From Rhodanobacter sp. UBA5168 (GTDB lineage: Bacteria; Pseudomonadota; Gammaproteobacteria; Xanthomonadales; Rhodanobacteraceae), in assembly GCA_002413455.1 (NCBI GenBank), contig DHXA01000219.1, positions 16,065-34,584 of the forward strand: a DNA stretch of 18,520 nt, written 5' to 3'. Shown here piece after piece: positions 8,001 through 15,546 of the stretch; the stretch's first letter is position 1; each line of letters begins with the position of its first letter. A model generated the notes under the pieces. That model ran no database searches and had not been told where the DNA came from. It saw nothing but the letters and a program-made list of their open reading frames with translations. Made by a program: the position numbers and the translations under genes.

Positions 8001-9560
8001 TTATCCGCCGCCGCCAGCACCCCCGAGCGCCTTGCGCAGCGTGCGCAGAAGCACCTGGGTAGTGAACGGTTTGTCGACCACGTAGAGGTGCTCCAGCGGC
8101 GGCAGCTCGTGCAGGTCCGGCGAGGCCCCGGGACGGGCCAGCAGAATCACACCGCCCTGATAACCCTGTTCGATCAGCGCGGCCAGCGTGCGCACACCGG
8201 TGAACAGGTTCATGTCGGCATCGAGCACCACCAGGTCAGGCAGACCACCCGCCTCGATCCACTGCAAGGCGGCGGTACCGCTCTGGCTGGGATGGGCCAG
8301 GTAGCCATAGGCACCCAGCGTATCGGTCAGCAGGGACAGTTGGCCAGCCTCTTCCACTACTACCAGCACGCGCTCGGCGGAGCCTTCCAGGCCATCCTGT
8401 ATCTCCATCTGCTCGTCGCTGATCAGTTCCTCCAGCGGGATATACAGGTCGAAACGTGTGCCGCGCCCAGGCTCGCTGTCCACCCGCATGACGCCGCCGT
8501 GACTGCCGACGATGCGCTTGCATGAAAGCAGGCCCAGCCCGGTGCCGGCTTCCTTGGTGGTGAAGAAGGGCTCGAACAGGTGCTCCAGCACTTTCTGGCC
8601 CATACCCGGGCCGCTGTCGATCACGCTGATGCAAAGATAACGGCCCAGCCGCGGCTGCTCTTCGTCCAGGAAAAAATCCTCGGGCAGTTCCACCTGCGAT
8701 GTCTCGATGCGCAGGTGACCGCCATCGGGCATTGCCTGGATCGCGTTCAGACACAGGTTGAGCAGGCACTGCTGCAGCTCGGTCTGGTTGCCCTCGAACG
8801 ACAGTTCCGGGTCGTCGATGGCCAGTTCCATCGCCACCGTGTGCGGGATGCTGCCCTGCATCAGCAAGCCGAACGCACTGAACAGCGCGCCCAGCCGCAC
8901 CTGCTCCGCGCGCCGCGCGCCGCGCGCAAACGACAGCATCGAATGCACCATGTCCAGGCCGCGCTTGCCGCAATCGCGCACCAGCTTGCCCAGCCGCGCC
9001 AGACGCGGGTCATCCTGGTAATCCTGCAGGCTGTCGCCGGCCAGCAACAACGGTTGCAACAGGTTACGCAGGTCGTGGCTGAGGCCACCAGCAAGCATCG
9101 CCAGGCTTTCGAAGCGTTGCGCCCGGATCAGTTCGGCTTCGGCGCGGCGGCTCGCCCGGCGCGAATCCGCCTCGCTCAATGCGCGGCGCACCGCGCTGGC
9201 CAGCCGGGCCGGATTCTGCTTGAGGATGTAGTCGGTCGCGCCATTGCGCAGCGCCTCGATCGCGGCGTCCTCACCCAGCGTGGCGGAGACGAAGATGAAA
9301 GGCAGGTCATCGTCGTTCTGGCGCAACAGTTCCAGCGCGCGCTGGCCGGAAAAGCCGGGCATGCTGAGATCGGACAACACGATGTGCGGCTTGAATTCCT
9401 TCAGCGCAGCAACGAAGCGTTCCTCGTCATCGACCAGGCACACCTCGTAGGCGATGCCATCACTATCGAGTTCGGCCAGCACCAGCTCGGCATCAAGCTC
9501 ACTGTCCTCCACCTGCAGGATACGAATGGTCGGCAAGGTTCGAAGTTGCGAGTTGGACAT
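8001..9560 (-). CDS. Hybrid histidine kinase, REC-HisKA-HATPase-REC, soluble
   Basis: This 519-residue protein has no membrane segment. The N-terminal receiver (about 11-130) carries Glu18/Asp19, phosphoacceptor Asp64 (LSDLSMPGFSG) and Lys114. The kinase core follows, with His162 in LSHDLRNLL, an N-box with Asn268/Asn272, DSGPGMG (315-321), LFEPFFTTK and GTGLGL (339-344). The C-terminal receiver (about 395-512) has Asp447 and Lys497, but Glu403/Glu404 where the metal-binding acid pair usually stands and Ala at the usual Thr/Ser. With a receiver in front instead of a sensor, its input is likely a phosphoryl group or a partner protein. The GTG at 9608 would extend the frame by 16 residues. ATG 9560, starting MSNSQ just before the receiver, is preferred, though its ribosome binding site (GAGAG) is weak. 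A single-domain regulator and a membrane kinase lie upstream. Confidence 0.9.
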   Translation of the reverse strand: MSNSQLRTLPTIRILQVEDSELDAELVLAELDSDGIAYEVCLVDDEERFVAALKEFKPHIVLSDLSMPGFSGQRALELLRQNDDDLPFIFVSATLGEDAAIEALRNGATDYILKQNPARLASAVRRALSEADSRRASRRAEAELIRAQRFESLAMLAGGLSHDLRNLLQPLLLAGDSLQDYQDDPRLARLGKLVRDCGKRGLDMVHSMLSFARGARRAEQVRLGALFSAFGLLMQGSIPHTVAMELAIDDPELSFEGNQTELQQCLLNLCLNAIQAMPDGGHLRIETSQVELPEDFFLDEEQPRLGRYLCISVIDSGPGMGQKVLEHLFEPFFTTKEAGTGLGLLSCKRIVGSHGGVMRVDSEPGRGTRFDLYIPLEELISDEQMEIQDGLEGSAERVLVVVEEAGQLSLLTDTLGAYGYLAHPSQSGTAALQWIEAGGLPDLVVLDADMNLFTGVRTLAALIEQGYQGGVILLARPGASPDLHELPPLEHLYVVDKPFTTQVLLRTLRKALGGAGGGG

Positions 9561-9665
9561 GTTGACTCTCACCACCGTGCCTGCCTGGTCACCCCCCGCA
9601 CTCGCCACGAGCCGCGACCGCGTGCTCGCGCTTCCTGCAACCCGCTGAACCTGTCGACGGGCGAA

Positions 9666-10112
9666 TCAATCCTGCTCGGGTGCCTGGTTCAAAACCGCCC
9701 AGAACTGCCCCAGGGTCCGCACGGCCTCGAAGAACTGGTCCACATCGACCGGCTTGATCACGTAGGCATTGGCGCCGAGATCCCAGCTTCGCGCCAGATC
9801 GCTTTCCTCACGCGAGGAGGACAGGATCACCACCGGAATCCGCCGCATCCGCGCATCGCTGCGCATCTGGGTCAGCACATCCAGCCCGTTCATGCGCGGC
9901 ATCTTGATGTCCAGCAGCACCACGGCCGGATCACCTGGTTCGCGCGACGCCCATGCACCACGTGCGTACAGATAGTCCAGGCACTCCACACCGTCTTCCA
10001 CGTGCACCACCGGGTTGGCCAGGTGCGCTTCGCCCAACGCATCCATCGCCATTTCGGCATCGGCCAGGCTGTCTTCAACCAGCAGGATGGTGCGCAGGTC
10101 TTTTTTGTTCAT
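9666..10112 (-). CDS. Single-domain response regulator, Rcp1/CheY-like
   Basis: This 148-residue receiver has no output domain. Glu13/Asp14, phosphoacceptor Asp68 (LLDIKMPRMNG), Ser98 and Lys120 (VIKPVD) are all present, so phosphorylation should be possible. The long alpha2-beta3 region (DYLYARGAWASREPGDPAVV) is typical of the Rcp1 subgroup, which partners phytochrome-like kinases. The start ATG lies 9 bases after the stop of the kinase gene. Its ribosome binding site GAGGT overlaps that stop, so the two are made from one message. It may pass phosphate from the membrane kinase to another protein, possibly the hybrid kinase next in the row; that flow is inference. Confidence 0.92.
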   Translation of the reverse strand: MNKKDLRTILLVEDSLADAEMAMDALGEAHLANPVVHVEDGVECLDYLYARGAWASREPGDPAVVLLDIKMPRMNGLDVLTQMRSDARMRRIPVVILSSSREESDLARSWDLGANAYVIKPVDVDQFFEAVRTLGQFWAVLNQAPEQD

Positions 10113-10121
10113 GCTTGGACC

Positions 10122-11903
10122 TCAGGTGTGTGCTCCAGCCATGTCGGTGGCCGGCAGCGAAAAATGAAAGCGGGCACCCTGACCCGGTTCGGCCTCGGCC
10201 CAGACACGGCCGCCGTGGCGCGCCACGATCCGGCGCACATTGGCCAACCCGATGCCGTTGCCCGGAAACTCCGACGCGCGGTGCAGTCGCTGGAACACGC
10301 CAAACAGCTTGTCCGCGTACTGCATGTCGAAACCGGCGCCATTGTCGGCCACGGTGAATTCGTAATCGCCATGGCGATCCTGCTGCATGCTCACCTCGAT
10401 GCGCGCCACGTCGCACTGTCCGGTGTACTTGACCGCATTGCCGAGCAGATTCTGCCATACCGTTCGCAGCATGTTCTCATCACCGATCACCATCGGCAAT
10501 GGCGCAATTGTCCATACGATGCGTCGACCTTCCATCCCCGATTCCGCCAGCGCGCGGACCTCCTCCACCACCGATTGCATGTCCACCGCCTGCAGCCGCA
10601 GCGCGCCGCGGCCGAGCCGCGAAAACACCAGCAGGTCGTCGATCAGCTGAGCCATGCGCTGAGCCGAACCGGCAATCACCTCAATGTAGTGGCTGACCTT
10701 GTCATCGACGCGGTCGCCCAGGTGCTGCTCCAGCTTGCGCGCAAACCCGGCGATGTGGCGCAGCGGTGCACGCAGGTCGTGCGATACCGAATAGCTGAAT
10801 GCCTCCAGCTCGCGATTGACGTCGGAAATTTGCGCCACCTTGCCTTCCAGCTGGCGATTGAGTTCGTTGACCTTCTGTTCGGCCAGCGCGCGCGTGGTGA
10901 CGTCGCTCACGGTCAACAGCAATGCCGGGGCTTCTGTGTCCTGCTGCTGCAGCCGACGGGCGTTGACCACCAGGTGACGCTCCACGCCATCGACCGTGCG
11001 CTGGATAAGGTCGTGATCCCACAGTTCGCGATCACGCAGCAACACGTCGCTCAGCCGTTGCAGCAGTGCGGGGTCGCTCCATGCACCGTCGCCGATGCCG
11101 GCCAGCGGCCGCGAGCTCTGCTTCGCGTCCAACCCATACAGTTCGCTGAAGGCATTGTTCACCAGCAGGCTGTTGAGGTTCTCGTCGAACAGCGCAATCG
11201 GTTCGCGCACGGCCTGGAATATCAGTTGCGAACGCTGCACCGCCCGACCCTCGCGGCTCTCGGCCCGTTGCCGCTGTCCGATCTGCCGCTCGGACATCAG
11301 CACAATGATGATCAGCAGCAGCAGCTGTGCCACGGCGGTGACGGTGAGCACGATGCGTCCGTTGACCATCTGTTGCCTGGCGGCTGCCTGGCGCTCCTCC
11401 AGCAAGCGATCCTCGATGTGGACGATATCGTCGATTTCAGTGCTGATGACGAACAGGTCGCCCGCATCGCGCAACGACTGCCGCGCACCCGCCGTGTCAC
11501 CGTTTTTCAGTCTCGACTGTGCCTGGCCCATCAGCGCGATGCGGCCGTTCACGCTGCTCTCAAGCGCCCCGATCCGGATCTGCTGGTCCGGATTGTCCCG
11601 CGTCATCGCACGCAGCTGTCGCACCAGCGTGGGTCCGCGCTCAACAACGGAGAGGGCGCGTTTACGGGTTTTTTCGTTGCTGTCGCCCGCCAGCATTCGA
11701 TAAGTGGCACTCTCGCTGTCACGCGCCAGATAGGCCAGCTCATAAGTCAGCGCCTTCACGGCGCTGGAATGGGTCACCCAGGCGGACGCCCGCTGCGTAT
11801 CGCCCGCACCGAACAGCGTCACCGCATACGGCAATGCCACGATGACCAGCACGGCCAACAGCAGGCCGGCGGTGCGCCACCGCAGGATTCCCCTCGTCTT
11901 CAT
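10122..11903 (-). CDS. Membrane sensor histidine kinase, CHASE3-PAS-HisKA-HATPase
   Basis: This 593-residue protein is anchored by helices at about 12-31 and 184-203. Between them is a periplasmic, mostly helical CHASE3-type domain (conserved WVTHSSAV near 42-49). A PAS-like segment (about 226-340) and a short coiled linker (about 340-368) lead to the kinase core. The phospho-accepting His375 lies in SVSHDLRAPLRH, the N-box includes Asn485/Asn489, the G1 box is DNGAGFD (520-526), and GNGIGLANV (548-556) is G2. This core is the type seen in phytochrome-like kinases that act with Rcp1-class regulators, and such a regulator follows 9 bases later. The signal is unknown. It is the first gene of a five-gene run on this strand, 89 bases after the mannosidase stop. 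I saw no convincing promoter hexamers or terminator in that gap. Confidence 0.92.
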   Translation of the reverse strand: MKTRGILRWRTAGLLLAVLVIVALPYAVTLFGAGDTQRASAWVTHSSAVKALTYELAYLARDSESATYRMLAGDSNEKTRKRALSVVERGPTLVRQLRAMTRDNPDQQIRIGALESSVNGRIALMGQAQSRLKNGDTAGARQSLRDAGDLFVISTEIDDIVHIEDRLLEERQAAARQQMVNGRIVLTVTAVAQLLLLIIIVLMSERQIGQRQRAESREGRAVQRSQLIFQAVREPIALFDENLNSLLVNNAFSELYGLDAKQSSRPLAGIGDGAWSDPALLQRLSDVLLRDRELWDHDLIQRTVDGVERHLVVNARRLQQQDTEAPALLLTVSDVTTRALAEQKVNELNRQLEGKVAQISDVNRELEAFSYSVSHDLRAPLRHIAGFARKLEQHLGDRVDDKVSHYIEVIAGSAQRMAQLIDDLLVFSRLGRGALRLQAVDMQSVVEEVRALAESGMEGRRIVWTIAPLPMVIGDENMLRTVWQNLLGNAVKYTGQCDVARIEVSMQQDRHGDYEFTVADNGAGFDMQYADKLFGVFQRLHRASEFPGNGIGLANVRRIVARHGGRVWAEAEPGQGARFHFSLPATDMAGAHT

Positions 11904-11992
11904 TCTGCCGGCAACCTCACAGGCTCACCTCGGGAAAGCATCCAGGCATTCTGGCATGTTTTGACGATGGCTCCGTGGCGGTCCCGCGCCAT

Positions 11993-14344
11993 TCATCGGC
12001 TGTAGCCACTCATCGCGGCCGGCCTCGATGCCACCGAGCCGCCCCAGGTCCGGTTCGGCTCTGCCTGCATGGTGAAATGCAACTCGCCACCGGCGACGAT
12101 CTCGGCGTGATGCAGGTACGTGCGCTGCAGCGGCTTGCCGTTGAGCGTCACGGCCCCGACATATGGATGCGCGTCGTCCAGTGGCGACGCGCTGACCGTG
12201 AAGGTACGTGCGTTGCCCAAGTGGATCGCCGCCTTGACCACAAACGGCCGGCCGATCGCGTACTCGTCGCTTGCCGGCGTCACCGGATAGAAACCGAGTG
12301 CGCTGAACACGTACCACGCCGACATCTGGCCCAGATCGTCATTGCCGGCCATGCCATCCGGACGGGCGGCGTACTGGGTGTCCATGATCTGCTTCAGCCG
12401 TTGCTGCGTTTTCCACGGCGCACCGGCATAGTCGTACAGGTACGCGATGTGGTGGCTCGGCTCGTTGCCGTGCGCGTACCAGCCGATCAGTCCGGTGATG
12501 TCCTCCACGTTCTTGAAATGCGAGGCATCGACCTTCGCGTCGAACAAGGCATCGAGCTTGGCGATGAATTTCGCATCGCCGCCCATCGCGTGGATCAGTC
12601 CTGCCACGTCCTGCGGCACGTACCAGGAGTACTGCCACGCATTGCCTTCGGTGTAGTCGCTGCCGTAGCCGGCGGCTTCCGGATTGAACGGCTCGCGGAA
12701 CGCGCCATCGGCCAGTCGCGCACGCATGAAGCCGGTTTGGGAATCCCATGCGCGACGCCAGTTCGCCGCGCGGCGGGTGAAGGTGGCGGCAACATCGTGC
12801 TTGCCCATCGCCTTGGCCATCTGCGCCAGCGACCAGTCGTCGTAGGCGTATTCCAGCGTCTTGGAGGCGCCCTCGGGTTCCTTGTCGATCGGCACGTAAC
12901 CGAGCTTCATGTAATCGGCGAGGTCGCCATACGGCGCATAGGTGGCGCTGGCCACCATTGCGCGCATCGCCGCGTCCGCATCGAAACCGCGCACGCCCTT
13001 GATGTACGCATCGGCGATCACCGGCACGGCGTGATAGCCGATCATGCACCACGTCTCCAGCCCCTGGTACGCCCACACCGGCAGGATGCCGAACGGACTG
13101 GCCTGCTGCGCGGCGATCAGCGAACGGATGAAATCGGTACTGCGTCCGGGATTGAGCAGCACCATCAGCGGCTGCTGCGCGCGATAGACGTCCCACAGCG
13201 ACCAGGTCGAATAGAACTCGAAGTCCTTTGCCCGGTGCACCGCATGATCCGGCCCGCGGTAGTCGCCGTTGACGTCCATGCTCAAGGTGGGCGACAGCAT
13301 CGCGTGATACAGCGCGGTGTAGAACAACGTGCGGGTGGTTGCCGGGGCGTCGATGTCGATTACCGCCAGCGCCTTGTCCCAGGCGGCTTTCGCCTCGGCC
13401 CGGCGGGCGTCGAAATCCCAGCCTGCCCCTTCCTGGTCAAGATTGGCGATCGCGTTCGCCTCGCTCACCGGCGAAATCGCCACCTTCACTTCCAGTGGCT
13501 GCTTCAGCTTGCCGAAGTCGAACACGCCGACCAGCGCGCGACCGTTCTGCGCGTCGCTGTCCTCAGCCTGATTGCCCGGCCCCTTGAAGCCCTTGTAGGC
13601 AACGTCGGTCTCCCGGTTGAGCAACTCGCGCGAGGTCATCGGTTGCGAGAAACGCATCGCGAAGCACAGCTCGCGTCCCGGCGCCCAGCCACGCGTCGTG
13701 CGGCAGCCGGTGACCGTGCCGTCCTCGTGCACACGCAGGCTGGCCCACAGCACCTTGCCGGCGTAGTCGTAAATGCTCGGGCGCAGGTCCAGCAGCACAT
13801 GCGCCGGTTTGCCGACCGGGAACGTATAGCGATGCCAACCGATCCGCCGCCCGGCCGTGAGTTCGGCGCGCACGCCGTAATCGCTCAGCGTCACCGCGTA
13901 GTAACCGGCCTGCACCACCTCGCTGTCGTGCGAGAAGCGCGAGCGGTAACCGCTGCCTGGCGTGGCCGGATCGCCCGGCTCGAATTTCACCGTACCGGCA
14001 ATCGGCATCACCAGCACATCGCCCAGGTCCGAATGGCCGGAACCGGAAAAGTGCGTGTGCGAGAAACCCATGATGCTGGTATCCGCGTATTGATACCCGG
14101 CAGCCCACTTGTAGGCATGCTTGACGTCCGGCATCGCGGTGTCCGGCGACAGCTGGATCATGCCGAACGGCACCGTGGCGCCGGGAAACGTGTGCCCGTC
14201 GCCGCCGGTGCCGATGCGCGGATCGACGGCCGCCGCATGGGCCGCGGAAGAATTCGCCGGCCGTGCGCCGGCGGGCACGACGAGCGCGATGCCGAGCACG
14301 GCACCGAGCAGACAGGGAAGCACATCACGCATCCGGAAACTCAT
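11993..14344 (-). CDS. Secreted GH92 alpha-mannosidase
   Basis: This 783-residue protein belongs to GH92, calcium-dependent inverting exo-alpha-mannosidases that trim mannose from N-glycans, mannans or other mannosides. A signal peptide covers about 1-27 with no lipobox, so the product is periplasmic or secreted. The N-terminal beta domain starts with DPRIGTGGDGHTFPGATVPF (41-60). The (alpha/alpha)6 catalytic domain contains TEGNAWQY with Glu566 as likely general acid, GNEPSHHIAYLY (626-637), and GNDDLGQMSAWYVFSALGFYP (667-687), whose acidic residues serve as base. All expected motifs and the usual length (about 750) are present. The start ATG at 14344 has AAAGGCG upstream. The gene is divergent from a LacI-type repressor, and an operator-like site overlaps its ribosome binding site. 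Linkage preference (alpha-1,2 versus 1,3 or others) cannot be settled by eye. Confidence 0.93.
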   Translation of the reverse strand: MSFRMRDVLPCLLGAVLGIALVVPAGARPANSSAAHAAAVDPRIGTGGDGHTFPGATVPFGMIQLSPDTAMPDVKHAYKWAAGYQYADTSIMGFSHTHFSGSGHSDLGDVLVMPIAGTVKFEPGDPATPGSGYRSRFSHDSEVVQAGYYAVTLSDYGVRAELTAGRRIGWHRYTFPVGKPAHVLLDLRPSIYDYAGKVLWASLRVHEDGTVTGCRTTRGWAPGRELCFAMRFSQPMTSRELLNRETDVAYKGFKGPGNQAEDSDAQNGRALVGVFDFGKLKQPLEVKVAISPVSEANAIANLDQEGAGWDFDARRAEAKAAWDKALAVIDIDAPATTRTLFYTALYHAMLSPTLSMDVNGDYRGPDHAVHRAKDFEFYSTWSLWDVYRAQQPLMVLLNPGRSTDFIRSLIAAQQASPFGILPVWAYQGLETWCMIGYHAVPVIADAYIKGVRGFDADAAMRAMVASATYAPYGDLADYMKLGYVPIDKEPEGASKTLEYAYDDWSLAQMAKAMGKHDVAATFTRRAANWRRAWDSQTGFMRARLADGAFREPFNPEAAGYGSDYTEGNAWQYSWYVPQDVAGLIHAMGGDAKFIAKLDALFDAKVDASHFKNVEDITGLIGWYAHGNEPSHHIAYLYDYAGAPWKTQQRLKQIMDTQYAARPDGMAGNDDLGQMSAWYVFSALGFYPVTPASDEYAIGRPFVVKAAIHLGNARTFTVSASPLDDAHPYVGAVTLNGKPLQRTYLHHAEIVAGGELHFTMQAEPNRTWGGSVASRPAAMSGYSR

Positions 14345-14357
14345 TGTTGTTTCGCCT

Positions 14358-14371
14358 TTGAAACGATCCAG
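14358..14371 (-). promoter_or_regulatory. LacI-type operator O1 before the mannosidase gene
   Basis: Read towards the mannosidase gene the site is CTGGATCGTTTCAA, with the central CG typical of LacI-family operators. It ends exactly 13 bases before the mannosidase ATG and overlaps its ribosome binding site. It matches O2 in 12 of 14 bases, in the same orientation relative to its own gene. A repressor bound here could act as a roadblock. Confidence 0.65.
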
Positions 14372-14446
14372 ACAGGCACGCTACCATCCGTCGGCCGGCA
14401 AGGCATGCTGCGCCGCGACGTGCCAAACTGCGCCAATAACTTACCT

Positions 14447-14460
14447 TTGGATCGTTCCAA
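14447..14460 (+). promoter_or_regulatory. LacI-type operator O2 before the repressor gene
   Basis: TTGGATCGTTCCAA is a near-perfect palindrome around a central CG (six of seven half-site positions match). It ends exactly 13 bases before the repressor ATG. The centres of O1 and O2 are 89 bp apart. The layout suggests the repressor controls itself, the downstream sugar operon and the divergent mannosidase. Confidence 0.75.
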
Positions 14461-14473
14461 TTCGGCAAACGTC

Positions 14474-15526
14474 ATGTCAAGCCATACCCCGATCGGGCGC
14501 AAGATCACCCTGAACGACATCGCCGCCGGCTGCGACGTGTCGCGCGCCACCGTGTCGCTGGTGCTGCGCGGCAGCCCCCTGGTGAACAAGCTCACCCGCG
14601 CACGGGTCGAGGACGAACTGCGCCGGCAGGGTTACGTCTACAACCGCGCAGCGGCCAACCTTCGGCGCAACACCTCGTCCAGCATCGCGCTGGTATTGAA
14701 CGACCTGGCCAATCCGTTCTTCGCCGAATTTGCCGCCGGCGTCGATGAGGCGCTGGGCGCCGCCGGCTTCGTCACCCTGCTCGGTTGCACCGGCGAATCG
14801 GCTGCGCGCGAGCAGGCGGTGCTCGGCTCGCTGCTGGAGCACGGCCCGGCCGGCATCATCCTGTCCCCTGCCGAACACAGCGAGGCGCACCAGGTGCTGG
14901 CCGCGGTCGGCCGGCGCGTACCGCTGCTGCTGTTCAACCGCGAACTGGGCGGCACCCTCCCCGAGTACGCGCACTGGGATCAGCTGATGCTGGACAACCA
15001 GCACGGTGCGCGCCTGGCGACTGAGCACCTGATCGCCCGCGGTCATCAGCGCATTGCGTTTTTCGGCGGCCACCACGATTCCAGCTCATGCCGGCAGCGT
15101 CTGGCCGGCTATCTCGACGCGATGCGCACTGCCGGACTGCGCACCGAGCCGCACTGGCAAGTGGAGTGCGCACCGACCCGACTCGACGCGGCCCATCGCA
15201 CCAGTGTGTTGTTCGACGCCACCCAGGTGCCGACCGCGGCGGTCTGTTACAACGACGCCGTCGCGCTCGGCCTGATGCTCGGCCTCAATCAGCGCGGACT
15301 GCGCCCGGGCCGGGATTTCGCGCTGACCGGCTTCGACGACATCGCCGAGGCAGCGCTGGGCATGCCGCCGCTGACCACCTTGTCGACTGCGCCACAGGAG
15401 CGCGGCCGACAGGCGGCGCAATTGCTCATGCAGCGACTGCAACAACCACAGGCCGCCAGCCAGCAAACCATCGCACCGGTACAACTGGTGGTGCGCGAAA
15501 GCAGCTGTCCACCGCCCGCCCACTGA
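14474..15526 (+). CDS. LacI/GalR-family transcriptional repressor
   Basis: This 350-residue protein has an N-terminal LacI helix-turn-helix (about 11-36, ITLNDIAAGCDVSRATVSLV) and a hinge helix region near residues 56-66. A periplasmic-binding-protein-like effector domain runs from about 69, including LVLNDLANPFFAEF and, near the end, LTGFDDIAEAALGMPPLTT. These are standard for the family, which releases DNA on binding a sugar or sugar phosphate. The gene is divergent from the GH92 mannosidase and heads an operon with transporter, kinase and isomerase, so mannose or a metabolite of it is the likely effector (inferred). Two matching operator-like sites lie in the 129-bp spacer. The ATG at 14474 has no strong ribosome binding site, in keeping with low repressor level. 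A much longer open frame runs upstream but is the shadow of the mannosidase gene. Confidence 0.92.
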   Translation: MSSHTPIGRKITLNDIAAGCDVSRATVSLVLRGSPLVNKLTRARVEDELRRQGYVYNRAAANLRRNTSSSIALVLNDLANPFFAEFAAGVDEALGAAGFVTLLGCTGESAAREQAVLGSLLEHGPAGIILSPAEHSEAHQVLAAVGRRVPLLLFNRELGGTLPEYAHWDQLMLDNQHGARLATEHLIARGHQRIAFFGGHHDSSSCRQRLAGYLDAMRTAGLRTEPHWQVECAPTRLDAAHRTSVLFDATQVPTAAVCYNDAVALGLMLGLNQRGLRPGRDFALTGFDDIAEAALGMPPLTTLSTAPQERGRQAAQLLMQRLQQPQAASQQTIAPVQLVVRESSCPPPAH

Positions 15527-15546
15527 CTCACCCTTGGGGAATCCGC

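Noticed and set aside
9561..9665. A possible small gene or RNA in the 105-base gap between regulator and hybrid kinase
   Set aside because: No start with ribosome binding site, no hairpin with T-run and no tRNA-like fold seen; part may encode the alternative GTG-start extension of the hybrid kinase.
11904..11992. Promoter or terminator between the mannosidase and the CHASE3 kinase gene
   Set aside because: Only a 4-bp CCAG/CTGG hairpin and a lone CAGAAT hexamer were found on the - strand, without a fitting -35; too weak to annotate.
8580..12005. A 1141-codon open frame on the + strand
   Set aside because: It is antisense to three well-supported two-component genes, and its translation is rich in His, Gln and Arg with no domain. 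It is a GC-bias shadow.
11975..14473. Giant 1183-codon version of the LacI repressor
   Set aside because: The upstream 833 codons are the antisense of the mannosidase. The LacI helix-turn-helix begins just after ATG 14474.
14345..14473. Sigma-70 promoter hexamers in the divergent spacer
   Set aside because: TAACTT (14437-14442) and TAGCGT on the other strand are -10-like but have no -35 at proper spacing, so only the operators are listed.
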